DNA from: Chondrus crispus
Taxonomy: Eukaryota > Rhodophyta > Florideophyceae > Gigartinales > Gigartinaceae
DNA: 64,000 nucleotides
Direction: 5' to 3'
Assembly (NCBI RefSeq): GCF_000350225.1
Contig: NW_005178780.1
Coordinates: forward strand, 119,838-183,837
The notes beneath the pieces were generated by a model. That model was not told the origin of the DNA. It did no database searches and worked only from the letters and a program-made list of their open reading frames with translations. The number at the start of each line of letters is the position of its first letter. The first letter of the stretch is position 1. Positions 21,397-31,776 of the stretch are shown piece by piece. Made by a program: the position numbers and the translations under genes.

Positions 21397-23859
21397 ATGA
21401 ACCGACCGGATCAAGGGGCAGACTCCGCCTCCGGGCGTCTGAGCACCCGCAGTGGCAGTGGCGCACCGCGCCCCCGGGTGGAGAACCCGGAAGCCCTGCT
21501 GCGACCGCCACCGCGACCGGGCCGCACGCGAGCGTCCGCATCGGATGTTACGCCGGCCGGGTCGGCAGGCACTGAGAATCGCGTCCAATGGATGGTCGAC
21601 GCGATTCAGCCGCGCATCCAGGCCTGGGTCGAGGAGTTCCTCGCTACGGAACCCCCCCAGGTAGCGCGCGTATGCCTCGACCGAACGGTGCCCGCGCTCG
21701 TGGACGCGCACGTACGCAGCGCGATACCACCGCTTTTGGACGAACTTCTACCCGCTCAAGTCCAATGCGAGGTGGTGACCGCGCTCACCACTGTGGATGA
21801 AGAATCCCCGTCCGGTACGGCTCTAAAGGGAGCGATCAGCTCCGCCGTGGCCAATCGTCTGGCCACGACCTTCGCCGGAGCAGGAGTCGACGCACGCGAG
21901 CAGCGCGACTCGACCGCTCCGGATCCTACGCTAACGCACGCTGAACCGATCGGCGCCGCACCCGGGATCGGTACAATGGCCCCTCACCCGGAGGGTAAGA
22001 CCATTTACCTCCCACCAATTTATGGTGCTACAGGAGGGCTCACAGAAAATGGCCCTCCCGTACTCGCCGATACGGCTGGCCCCCGCGGGACAGAAAACCG
22101 CCTGGGGCGCTTCGCGACAGAAAAGCAACAGCCGTATCGGTCGAGCAGAAGAAGCGCACCCGGCACTCAAGGTTACACCTCGGAGGGTACAGAAAACCCC
22201 TCCGAGGAAGAAGACACAAGACGTCGCCACAGGGCGACGCGCAAGAACCGCGACGGACGCTACGCGCGATACCGCGATGCCGGAGGGGTCGGTTACCCCT
22301 CCGATGATAACCGCGATGCCGGAGGAGGTGGATACCCCTCCGATGACGAGGACACCGAGTCGGACGGATCGCGCAGAAGCGACCGCAGAGGCCGCAATGC
22401 GCGCGACCGACGTCGGTTCCGGCGAGAAGACTCCGATCCGGAGGGCTACAGTAGCCCCGGCGGAGAAGGAGACCGCCATCGCAGGGGCAGAGACCGCCGG
22501 TCTGCCCCGAGGCGGGATCCGAAACGGTTGCCGGTGATCAGGCCGCTGAACGACCTGTTCACCAAGGCCGTCGACTACCGCACGTATAGGCTGGAAAATC
22601 GCAGCGCGCGCCACGACGCGAGTACCGCGCGGCGAGTTAACCGATATCGGAAGAAGTTGGACGTCCAGCTGAAAACCCACACATTCGGTGGTCAAGATCC
22701 AATCGCGGTGCTAGGATTCCTCGCGCGCTTCAAGATGGCCTGCGACCACAATGGGGTCAGCGAAGGCGCGGCCGTATGGTGTTTCCAGTTCTATTTGACT
22801 GGGCAGGCTCACGCCTTGCTCCAGTCCAGGCTACACGGGAACACCATGGCGGTCGATGCGGAGCAGCGCGATATGCTCGAAACCTACGCGGAACTTATTA
22901 ACTTTTTATTGCGCACGTACGCGACCGACGAAGTTATTTCCGAAGCGGTCGGTGATGTCACCTCCTTCCGTCAGAGCTCTAATATGACGGAGGACGTGTA
23001 CAGTAACCAGTTGTGGGACAAGGCGTTGCGCTGCGGAACCGTATTTTCGGACAGGCGCCTGAAGTCCCTTTTTGTTGAGGGACTTCTGCCAGCGACGTGC
23101 GCGCAGGTGCGGAATTATCTCGCGACGCATCCGGGCGTGGACTACCAAGCGGTGGCACGCTACGCACAAGCGATAGGCGAGACGCACCGCTCGGCTCGAA
23201 GACAGGCGACCTCCTTCGCGTCGCCTCAAGCACCGTCCGACTCGGTGAGAAGATTCACGCGCAACGCGCGGACAAGGCCCGTGCTGTCGGTGGAGTCCCT
23301 GTCTGAACTCCGGACAGCACGCGGAACCGAAACGGAGGACATACTGGCGGTGACGGACCAGTCGGCGACGCCGAGCTCGCTTAGCTCGCCGCCGACTAGC
23401 TACCATCCGTCACCTGCCTCGTCCCCGGCGGGCGCGCCGATGGCGCCCGCCCAACACGGTAACGCGCGCGCACATCCGTACGGAAGGCCAGTACAGAACC
23501 AGCGGGTCCGGTTCTTCAACCAAGGATTACCTGCACCCCCGCCGTGTCGGTTCTGTCTGGACCTGACCCACCGACAGGAGCAATGTCCTGTGGTGGCGGA
23601 CAGCGCGCTGCGTTCGAAGCTTTTGCAGGCCCGCGAGGCCAATTACCAAAAGCTTCGGATCCGTCCAGGTCTCCGCCCGGGTTCGCCGTTCGAGCGCCAA
23701 CCGCCGACCGCGTGGCGAAATTCGCGTGCGCAGGCTCCCACGGGCATCAACGTGGTCGAGCCGCGCGAGGCCGTCCAATCGGAAGAACCCGCGCTACCGC
23801 TGACGGACGAGGGGCCCGAGGACCTTGGGTTGACGGGGGAAGCCGGGGAGGACGCGTAG
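21397..23859 (+). CDS. gag: Gypsy Gag (capsid/nucleocapsid)
   Basis: 820 residues from the ATG at 21397. Residues 1-270 are variable and polar. Residues about 270-400 are strongly basic with Arg/Asp/Ser repeats, including a short tandem duplication (RDAGG-GYPSDD twice). Residues about 425-600 match the helical retrotransposon Gag fold (VLGFLARFKMACDHNGVSEG ... FYLTGQAHALLQSRL). A canonical zinc knuckle C-x2-C-x4-H-x4-C lies at residues 717-730 (CRFCLDLTHRQEQC) and binds the element's RNA. Gag forms the virus-like particle. The frame is intact and overlaps the pol frame, which is in the -1 phase. Confidence 0.9.
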   Translation: MNRPDQGADSASGRLSTRSGSGAPRPRVENPEALLRPPPRPGRTRASASDVTPAGSAGTENRVQWMVDAIQPRIQAWVEEFLATEPPQVARVCLDRTVPALVDAHVRSAIPPLLDELLPAQVQCEVVTALTTVDEESPSGTALKGAISSAVANRLATTFAGAGVDAREQRDSTAPDPTLTHAEPIGAAPGIGTMAPHPEGKTIYLPPIYGATGGLTENGPPVLADTAGPRGTENRLGRFATEKQQPYRSSRRSAPGTQGYTSEGTENPSEEEDTRRRHRATRKNRDGRYARYRDAGGVGYPSDDNRDAGGGGYPSDDEDTESDGSRRSDRRGRNARDRRRFRREDSDPEGYSSPGGEGDRHRRGRDRRSAPRRDPKRLPVIRPLNDLFTKAVDYRTYRLENRSARHDASTARRVNRYRKKLDVQLKTHTFGGQDPIAVLGFLARFKMACDHNGVSEGAAVWCFQFYLTGQAHALLQSRLHGNTMAVDAEQRDMLETYAELINFLLRTYATDEVISEAVGDVTSFRQSSNMTEDVYSNQLWDKALRCGTVFSDRRLKSLFVEGLLPATCAQVRNYLATHPGVDYQAVARYAQAIGETHRSARRQATSFASPQAPSDSVRRFTRNARTRPVLSVESLSELRTARGTETEDILAVTDQSATPSSLSSPPTSYHPSPASSPAGAPMAPAQHGNARAHPYGRPVQNQRVRFFNQGLPAPPPCRFCLDLTHRQEQCPVVADSALRSKLLQAREANYQKLRIRPGLRPGSPFERQPPTAWRNSRAQAPTGINVVEPREAVQSEEPALPLTDEGPEDLGLTGEAGEDA

Positions 23860-26800
23860 AGGCGTCGACGATCCTCCCCGTGCCAAGCCTCAATAAACAA
23901 GGCACCCCGTCGACCGCTTCGGTACGCGCGCCATCGCAGAGCCGAACGGACGAAGCGGCAATTTGCTTCTTCAAGAAGCAAAATTATAAGGTCACCGCAA
24001 TGGTCGGACAACGACGCGCGATGATGCGCGCCATCACGCCGGTTCTAGATTCGGGCGCCGGCCCGAATCTAATCCACCTACGCTGTGTGGCAGAACCGTG
24101 GCGCGCTGCCATCCAGTCCGCGCGGAGCCCGCCGCTCATCGACGCTTCGAATAGGTCGATGAACGCCCTCGGCGAGCTCAAACTGTACGTCCGGATTGGT
24201 GAGTTCGTCGCGCGCGTGCCGTTCTTGGTCGTCACCAACCTCGCGGTGGACTGTATCCTCGGAACCACGTTCCTGGATCGCCACGTGAAGGCGATCCTGG
24301 CACCGCAGAGGAAGGTGCTGTTCCATCATGCACCGTCCGTAGCGCTGACGGGAGTCACACCCTCGAGGCACGACCGCAAGATGGCCTCGAGGGGACCGTC
24401 GCAGCAGCTCCCGCAGGAGGAAAATTCGGCCGACCGGAAGCGCGCGCAGTTCCCGACGAACGTACCGTCACGGAAAATTCGCGTGGTCAAGGGGGTCACG
24501 ATACTCCCAATGACCCAAGCGATGGTACGCGTCGCAACACCGGTTGGGGGGCTTTGGTTCCTGCAAAACCACCCCAAAACGGCGCATAAGAATTTATGCC
24601 TGATGGCCCAGGGGGTCATGGACCTCTTCCCGGGCGAGCCGTTTACGGTGCTTGTTAGCAACTTCGGAAGCCGCGCGGCCCACGTCCCCAAGCATACCGT
24701 TGTCGGTCTCGCGTTGCCATCCCCCACACACATCCTGACACTTGGCGTGCCGGCCCCCGGAGAGGCCGACGCTAAGGAAGGGGGAGGGAACAAAAATAAT
24801 TCCTCGACCGCTACGGAGGAACAAGCGCGACGCGAACAACCAGTTACGGACGAGAGCAGAAGACAATCCTCCACCGCTACGGAAGGATACGCGCGTCGCA
24901 AAGAATCCGCTACGGACGAAGGCAGGATTAATTCCTCACCCGCAGGGGAATGTGCGCGACGAGAAGGACCCGTTACGGACGATGGCAAAATTAAATCCAC
25001 CACCGCCACGGGAGGAGGCGCGCGACGCGAAGAACCGGAAACGGACGACGCCCACAGTGGCAATCCCGCTAACGCGGATGAGCGGACCGATACGGACGCG
25101 GAGAAGACCCGCTCGTGGGAAGAAGACGTCCATATTGGTGCAGAAGACAGTACCGTCCGGTCGGAAATTATGGACATGCTGTCCGAGTTCAAGGACATGT
25201 GGTCCGGCCACTTGGGTAAGATCGATGCTACGAAGCATCGCATCGAGCTGAAGCCCGGTGCGAAGCCGATCTACCAAGCACCCTACCGAGCCGGACCCAT
25301 CGCGCGCGAGAAGGAGAAGAAGGAAATCGACCGCATGCTGCGCGCGGGAGTCATCGAACCGACATCGGCCGAGTGGGCGAGCCCCGTGGTCTTCGTCCCT
25401 AAAAAGGACGGGACCATGCGGTTCTGCGTGGACTACCGCAAGCTAAACGCCGTTACGGTTCGCGACTCCTACCCACTACCGCGCATGGACGAATGTATCG
25501 ACTCGCTCGGCGATGCCACTGTCTTTACCACGCTAGACTGTAATAGCGGGTATTGGCAGGTGGAAATCGCCGAGGAGGACCGCGATAAAACAACGTTCGC
25601 GTCGCATTCGGGCCTCTACCGCTTTCTACGCATGCCGTTCGGTCTCAAAAACGCGCCCGCGACATTTCAACGAGCGGTCGACATCATCCTGTCCCGCGTG
25701 AAATGGGAGACCGCGTTGGTCTACCTTGATGACGTCATTGTCTACTCGCGAACCGTTACGGAACATATGGCACACGTGCGCGAGGTACTACGCTTGCTAC
25801 AAGACGCCGGCGTATCGCTAAAACTATCGAAGTGCGCGTTTTTCGATACGTCGGTTACCTACCTGGGTCATGTTATCCGACCGGGACGGCTGGAGGTCGA
25901 GCGTCGCAACGTTGTCGCGATCGAGCGGGCGCGCGCGCCAACTAACCAAACGGAGCTACGGTCCTTTCTCGGTATGTGTAATGTCTACAGGAGATTCGTC
26001 AAGGGCTTCGCGAAGATCGCCGCACTGCTTAATCGGAAGACCGGCAAAAATCAGCCCTTCGAGTTCGGGGTCCTATCCGATGCGGAATACGAAACATTTG
26101 AGGCGCTGAAGAAGCGCCTCGGTTCACCGCCAATTCTCGCGTTGCCCCGTTACGGTCAGAAGTACACGCTGGACACCGACGCGTGCGGACACCAAGTGGG
26201 CTGCGCCCTTTTACAGGAGCAGCCCGACGGGTGTCGCCTACCGATCGGATACTGGAGCCGCGCGCTAACAGACGCGGAACGCAACTATACGACCACCGAG
26301 AAGGAATGCTTGGCCGTAGTGTGGAGCATTCTCACGCTACGGCCGTACCTGTACGGAAGCACGTTTAATCTCCGCACAGATCATGAGGCCCTGCGCTGGG
26401 TCCTCAATCTGGCGGACAGTTCCGGGCGGCTCGCACGCTGGCGCCTACGCTTGGCGGAGTACGACTACGACGTACAGTACCGCCCGGGCGTCAAGCACCA
26501 ACTCGCGGACGGCGTCTCGCGCCTACGCACCGACGGCGGTGACACCGCTCCGGTCGATGACGAGGTCCCGTGCTTCGTTGTCCAGTCGCAGGAAGGCAGC
26601 GAGCCCCTCCTGGACAAGGTGCACTGGGACCCGACACAAGACCGTCCGGACGGATTTCACGCGCTCGCGGTAACTCCCGAGGAACGCGACGTGGCGTCCA
26701 TCTCGGTTGAGGATTTCCTACGCGAGCAGGCGGACGACGCGTTCTGTCGCGTCGCTGCCGAAACGGTCGGAGAGCCTAATTCTAAGTTTGACGTCGACCG

Positions 26801-28223
26801 CTACGGTTTCCTTGTAAGGAAGTCCCCGCTCGATGGGACCCTACAACGCGTGGTACCGAATCGGTTACGCCCCCGGGTACTGTACCTTGCACACCATCCG
26901 AGGTTAGCCGGTCATCCGGGGGGAACGCGCATGTACTACACCCTGCGAAGGGAGTACTACTGGCCACACATGGCCAACGATGCGTTTGCGACCGTACGGA
27001 ACTGCGCGTCGTGCGCTGCTACCGGCAGGACGCCTGTCAAGAACCAGAAGGATCTCAAGCTGTTCCCCGCGGCGGGCCCCATGGAGTTTGTCGCGATGGA
27101 CCTCCTGGGCCCGCTGCCCAAGACCGCGCACGGGAACCAACACGTGCTGGTTATTACCGATCGGTTTTCCAAGCTTACGCGCAGCATACCGCTACGGACT
27201 ACCACCGCTTCGGTCGTCGCTAATGCGTTCCTAGACAACTGGGTCTACGTCTACGGAGCGCCGCGCTACGTGCTCACCGATAACGGTCCGCAGTTCGCTG
27301 CTAAATTCTTCGATGCGGTATGCGCCCTCCTGGGGGTGAGGCATTATCTCACGACGGCCTACCACCCCCAGACGAATGGGCAAACCGAACGGTTCAATCG
27401 CACGCTGGTGCAACGTCTCCGACATTACGTGGAGGAGCACCAGCGCGATTAGGACAACTACGTGCAGCCGCTGACCTTCGCGTACAATACGCAGGTCCAC
27501 CAGTCGACGGAGACCACTCCGTTCGACCTGGTGTTGACGCGGCCACCGTCTGGATTGATCCTTCCCGGAACTGTACCGCAGGGCGCGGGGACCCATCTAG
27601 AGGACCCGCGTACCCCGTTACAGTACAAGAGGGCCACGCTGCGCAAGCTCCGCGACGCTCTCGACCGCGCACGGATGAAACTTACCGCTTCGCAAAAGCG
27701 GTACAAGGACAATTTCGACAAGAAGGTCCGCTTTCGGCCGGTCGTCAAGGCGGGCGACTTCGTGTACGTGGACCGCCCGCCACGTCCGTTGACAAGCGTC
27801 GAGCGCCGCACGCGTGCGCGAAGTCCGACCGATACGGACGACCTCTCTGTCAAGCTTCTTCCCAAGACAGAGGGTCCATTTCGCGTGCGTTCCGTTACGG
27901 ACACCACGGTCCTGATCGAACAGGACGGCGTGGAGAATCGCGTGAGCATCGACCGCGTGACGAAGATGCCACGCGGGCCGGGGGATATCGTCACCCCCGC
28001 AGCGTCGACCGAATCGGAAGTCCCCGCAGCCGCCCCGAGCGCGGAGTACGTCGTTGACCGCATCGTCGGACACCGTACCGCGCGGGGCGGGATCCAGTAC
28101 AAGGTCCGCTGGTATGGATATACCGCTTCGGACGACACCTATGAGCCCGCCGATGGGCTCCCGCAACCGTTTATCGATCGGTATTGGCGCACGCGCCAAC
28201 GCGGAGAACCTACGCAGGCATAA
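23544..28223 (+). pseudogene. pol: Gypsy Pol: protease, RT, RNase H, integrase, chromodomain; one in-frame stop
   Basis: Open in the -1 phase relative to gag from 23544, overlapping gag until 23859; expression presumably needs a -1 frameshift (slippery site not identified). Domains in order: aspartic protease with LDSGAGPNL near 24044; a repetitive linker (24786-25062); reverse transcriptase with FCVDYRKLN and YLDD at 25722-25733; RNase H with LDTDACGHQ and TEKECLAVVW; integrase with an HHCC zinc site (HHP...NCASC) and D...D...E (MDLLG, TDNGPQF, QTERFNR); then a C-terminal chromodomain (EYVVDRIVGHR ... YKVRWYGYT ... YEPADGL) to 28223. A TAG at 27450-27452 falls where the family has Trp (RDW before DNYV), consistent with TGG-to-TAG. 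The chromodomain places it among chromoviruses and would tether integration to modified histones. Confidence 0.9.
24786..25062 (+). repeat. Tandem repeats in the protease-RT linker
   Basis: Four degenerate units of about 22-24 codons follow the pattern SSTATEEQARREQPVTDE: SSTATEGYARRKESATDE, SSPAGECARREGPVTDD and STTATGGGARREEPETDD. They are polar and probably a flexible spacer between protease and reverse transcriptase. Confidence 0.8.
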
Positions 28224-28581
28224 CGCGACGCTTCGCGGCTTCACACCGAACCGCTCGGACGATCGTGTTCGCACGCGCACCGCTACAGGATCGAACCGAA
28301 AAGGGGGCGACGTTCGTCGATGGTTTCCGACCCAAAGCCGTCCGATTTGCGGTTTTCCAGTGTCGGTGCCATCGGCTCCGTCTCGCCCGCGCCCGTGCAA
28401 TACCGTTCGCGGAACCGGGCTACGATTTTTATTTACCTTAGGAGGGGGGGAAGCGTAGCCCGAAGTACGATTTAATTGCGCAAGTTGGCGAGGAAGAAGA
28501 GCACCGATAATCGGTTTCGTTTAATCCGGGCAATGCCCCTACTGTACTACGTAAGGGAGGAGACGCTCGGCAAGCCGGTGT

Positions 28582-30825
28582 CTAGAAGTGGCGCGAGCGC
28601 TTCGCCGAGGGCGCCGGTTCGACGTCGTCGGGCGCGGGGCGCGAGGCCCCGACTGTCGACGAAGACATTGGGGGCGCCGCCAGGCGTTGGCTCACCACCG
28701 CAAGGACGTCCTGTACGGAGCGCAACTTTGCGTGATGCTCGGCACGCTCGCGCGTCGCCGCGGCAGAGGATTCCTGTAACACCGCGACGGTCTTCTCGAG
28801 CTGCCGAACCCGGAGCATCCAATCACGCGCCTGCAGTAGCGCTGCCTCGACCGAGGAGGGGGCGTCCGCCCCCTCAAAGGAGCAAGCGTACTGCAGTGCC
28901 GCGAGCGCGGCATCCTCCCGGAGGCGCTCCGGGGGAACTCGACCGAGCGGTTGACTTGTGGGAGGTTTCGGCATCGTTGCTGGTCGCGATACGGTTTCGG
29001 CCCCGGTCACCGCGCTTATATGCTGAGTGACCGGGGGTGGGTCCGAAAATCCCGCCTCACCGACCGGACGCCTTAAGTCGCGCCGCTCCTGAGCGACCCC
29101 CTTTGGCAAGTCGCTCTGGATGGAGCCCACACGAGTGGACCCTCCGGGAGCGGGTAGCGCGGGCGTAGCGACAGGCGCCACCGTATCGGCAGCGATCGCG
29201 AGCGAGGACCCACCACCGTCATCGGCTGGTGCCTCGTAAAGGCCTTCCGCTTCAACGGTTCCGTATGCCGCGTCGTCGCCGACCGCGCCCGCTTCGTCGC
29301 TGACCCAAGGCGGCATGTCTAACGCGCAGCCGCGGGCCCAGCTGAACCATACGAAGCCCGGCCGGCCGGTCCAGTCCAGACTTGCCGTGAAGGTCAGTAG
29401 CTGTTCCGCGCGCGCCGCGTCGTACGCGGTACCGTCGAGGATTTCCTTGACGCCGACCGAACGGATGAGGGCAATCAGCCCCACCGAGAGGCGGAAGAGC
29501 ACGCCGCGCTCACCGAGCGGCTCGTCTCGCCTCGCAGCCAACCGGGGGTCGGGGCACCTCGTGAAGAACGGCAACCCCTCGCGGGCAGCCCGAAGGAAGC
29601 AAAACAACGCGAGCACCGCCCATTCGGACAAGACGATCGCGCGCACAAGCGTGCGCGTACGTTCCGTTTCGGCTGACTCCGCTCGACCGCGTGGCAACCA
29701 ATGCGCCGCGACGTAGGCCATCGCACTCGGCGTCGGCACGCAAAGGTGCTCCGGTGCCTCGAGGTCCGGCCAGTCCGGAGGGAGCGAAGGATACAGGCCT
29801 CGCGGCGCTGCGCTGGGCACCGAGAAAAACTCGGTGTTGTGCCACATGTGGAAGAAGTCATCTGCACGGCGCCAGCGCAGCCGACTCTCCCGCGCAGCGT
29901 CCTCGCCCCACCGGCCGCGGTCCGCGATGCTGTACCAGTTGTCGAAAGGGCGCGGGAAGGCCACCAAGGGGATGTCCGGCACGACGCCATCGTAGCGCCT
30001 GTACCGACCGAATAGGTTGAGGAGCGTGACGTGGTACCGCTCCTCGCCACCGCACCGGACGTAGAGCAAGTCGCTGCCACCCGCGGCGGGTGTACGGCAC
30101 GGCACGTGTCGCCATCGGGCTTGCCAAGCGCCCGCCCGATTCTGCTGCGCCACGCTACCCCGCCCGGACGGAGTCACGATGGCATGATTCGCAGGGACTG
30201 CCTGGAATCGCGCCGAGTCCAAGAGGCGGCGCCGCACGTATTCGTCGACCGTCACCGGGGGCTTGCGACCGGAAGCGCGTCGCCGGGCTCGCCGCCGCCG
30301 GTGGTCCATCGAGGACCCGGGCAGCAGCGACCGGACGGACTTGACGCCACTTCTCAGCCAATTAGGCGCGCTGGGGGTCGTGAAGGCCCGCCCGAGCGGT
30401 AGCGCCGACCCCCGCTCGGCTCGCGGCGAGAGCAGGACAGCCGGCGGTGCCAGCGTCTCGCGCACAGTACCGAAATCGGCTCTTGGCGACGCCGTGCCCG
30501 CGGCAGGCAGCGGCGACATGGGAGGGGGGGGTAGTACCGCGGGGTACGCCGGACCCGCCTCAACCGTCCTTGGAGCCACACCCTCGGAGGGCAGCGGCGA
30601 GGGCCAGGTCGGTCGTTCTTCTATCGGTGGCGCAGCGACCGGATCGGACGCATCAGCTCGCGAGCGCGTCGCGGGCTCGGCCAAATTGGTGGTCGACTCT
30701 GTTCCGCCGCGGCGAGCGCGCTGCGGCTGAAACGCGGGAGTCGACCCGGGTAACGCCGGAGCCCTCCCGGGGCTCGACGGCGCACCGATCGGAAGCGCGT
30801 CCACGGGGGTGTTGCTGTGATCCAT
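28582..30825 (-). CDS. Antisense accessory ORF of the gypsy element, unknown protein
   Basis: 747 residues from an ATG at 30825-30823, entirely on the strand opposite to gag-pol, between the pol stop and the 3' LTR. Residues 1-180 are Pro/Ala/Ser-rich. A basic patch (RRRRARRRASGRK) near 185 may be a nuclear signal. Residues about 200-510 look folded, with aromatic motifs such as RYHVTLLNLFGRYRRYDG and PRPFDNWYSIADRG. A probable coiled coil (RVRQLEKTVAVLQESSA) precedes the basic C-terminus KRSRHF. No domain recognised. Upstream in the same frame, a coding-like stretch (MTGRKPLRADEHASW ... IPLSQLFP) is separated only by a TGA at 30832-30834, so the original protein may have been about 75 residues longer. 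A TATATAAG on this strand lies 165 bp upstream. Confidence 0.7.
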   Translation of the reverse strand: MDHSNTPVDALPIGAPSSPGRAPALPGSTPAFQPQRARRGGTESTTNLAEPATRSRADASDPVAAPPIEERPTWPSPLPSEGVAPRTVEAGPAYPAVLPPPPMSPLPAAGTASPRADFGTVRETLAPPAVLLSPRAERGSALPLGRAFTTPSAPNWLRSGVKSVRSLLPGSSMDHRRRRARRRASGRKPPVTVDEYVRRRLLDSARFQAVPANHAIVTPSGRGSVAQQNRAGAWQARWRHVPCRTPAAGGSDLLYVRCGGEERYHVTLLNLFGRYRRYDGVVPDIPLVAFPRPFDNWYSIADRGRWGEDAARESRLRWRRADDFFHMWHNTEFFSVPSAAPRGLYPSLPPDWPDLEAPEHLCVPTPSAMAYVAAHWLPRGRAESAETERTRTLVRAIVLSEWAVLALFCFLRAAREGLPFFTRCPDPRLAARRDEPLGERGVLFRLSVGLIALIRSVGVKEILDGTAYDAARAEQLLTFTASLDWTGRPGFVWFSWARGCALDMPPWVSDEAGAVGDDAAYGTVEAEGLYEAPADDGGGSSLAIAADTVAPVATPALPAPGGSTRVGSIQSDLPKGVAQERRDLRRPVGEAGFSDPPPVTQHISAVTGAETVSRPATMPKPPTSQPLGRVPPERLREDAALAALQYACSFEGADAPSSVEAALLQARDWMLRVRQLEKTVAVLQESSAAATRERAEHHAKLRSVQDVLAVVSQRLAAPPMSSSTVGASRPAPDDVEPAPSAKRSRHF

Positions 30826-30990
30826 GGTCGGTCATGGGAAGAGTTGGGATAAAGGAATGTCGTCGTCTGGGGAAGGAATGGAGGAGTGTTGGTGAAGTGT
30901 GGGGGAGTTCTGTGTTGGAGTTGGTGGTTCTGGGGGGTTCGCGTGGGAGGAGACAGAAGCCACGCTATCCGAATCGGACGATATACCCGA

Positions 30991-30998
30991 CTTATATA
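30991..30998 (-). promoter_or_regulatory. TATA-box candidate for the antisense ORF
   Basis: CTTATATA on the plus strand reads TATATAAG on the minus strand, about 165 bp before the antisense ATG at 30825 and inside the element rather than the LTR. This is a plausible private promoter. Position and consensus only. Confidence 0.35.
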
Positions 30999-31137
30999 CC
31001 GTCAGGTCGGTGAAGAGCCACGAGGCGTGCTCGTCCGCGCGAAGAGGCTTCCGTCCGGTCATCGCACGCACAGGTTGTGGAAGAGATCGAGGGGACCGCT
31101 GGGAAGAAAATGTGGTCGCCACGAGGATGTGGCGACA

Positions 31138-31151
31138 GATAAGGAAGGGGG
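31138..31151 (+). promoter_or_regulatory. Polypurine tract
   Basis: A purine-rich run (GATAAGGAAGGGGG, one T) ends two bases before the 3' LTR, the position of the plus-strand primer for reverse transcription. Confidence 0.7.
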
Positions 31152-31153
31152 TC

Positions 31154-31761
31154 TGTGGTACAACGACCGATCTGCGGTCGGTGTACAGTAGGAGCGGCCG
31201 CGCGCAGCGAGCACGGGGCACCGTGGCCCACGTGTAATACGTATGATTACCGAACGGGCGCAGCAAGTGACAGGTGTACGCTTGGGTACACGTGTAGTGT
31301 AAGGAACCGTGTGGGGATAATGCCCGCGCAGTGTAATGCAAGCGCGTAGTGTGAGGATCCGTGCGGTAGTGTAATGACGGCGCTAGATTTTCAATCGCGT
31401 ACAGTACCTGGTCCACAGTAAGTGACAGGTACTGTATTGGACAGGTGTCCCGGGCGTCCCTCTGAGGGGTTAAGACCTGGACACCGTCCTCGCAGTAAAC
31501 ACGGGGGGCAGACTTGCCCCCCTCCCTTTCGCGCCTACGTACTGCCGTTTCGGTATTCTCTCGCGCGTTGGCTTCTAACCCGTTACCGGTCGTCTCCGAT
31601 CTAGCACCTCGGGACGACTGCGCGTAACCGGCCAGTGTGCCACTCCCTTTTCGCAAGTCCGACCGTTCGGTAACCGCGCGCCGCGCGTCTCGCGTCGCGA
31701 GCTCCCTCGGCTCATCCTCCGAGCCTCTCGCCCGCTAGGGTTTGAGGAGAGTTGTACCACA
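31154..31761 (+). repeat. 3' LTR of the gypsy element
   Basis: 608 bp with the same ends as the 5' LTR. About eight scattered substitutions and no length difference were seen by eye. Confidence 0.95.
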
Positions 31762-31776
31762 GGTAGCTTGGAGCAG

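Larger units (their letters stand above)
20660..31761 (+). mobile_element. Ty3/gypsy chromovirus, 11.1 kb, with antisense accessory ORF
   Basis: Two LTRs of 608 bp begin TGTGGTACAAC and end GTTGTACCACA. By eye they differ at roughly eight positions (about 98.7% identical), implying a fairly recent insertion. Between them lie a primer-binding site, gag, a pol with protease, reverse transcriptase, RNase H, integrase and chromodomain in Ty3/gypsy order, a 2.2-kb frame on the opposite strand, and a polypurine tract. The flanks (CTGCA before, GGTAG after) show no target-site duplication, and the left flank is piggyBac while the right is copia sequence. This copy may therefore be the product of recombination between two insertions. 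One TAG in integrase disables it unless read through. Confidence 0.95.

Noticed and set aside
23800-23859. A slippery heptamer for gag-pol frameshifting
   Set aside because: G-rich runs such as GGGGGAA near the gag stop do not fit X-XXY-YYZ in the gag phase; the mechanism stays open.
30832-31656. 274-codon minus frame crossing the 3' LTR
   Set aside because: Lacks an ATG at its start and its LTR half also occurs in the 5' LTR; only the last 75 codons are kept as a possible extension of the antisense ORF.
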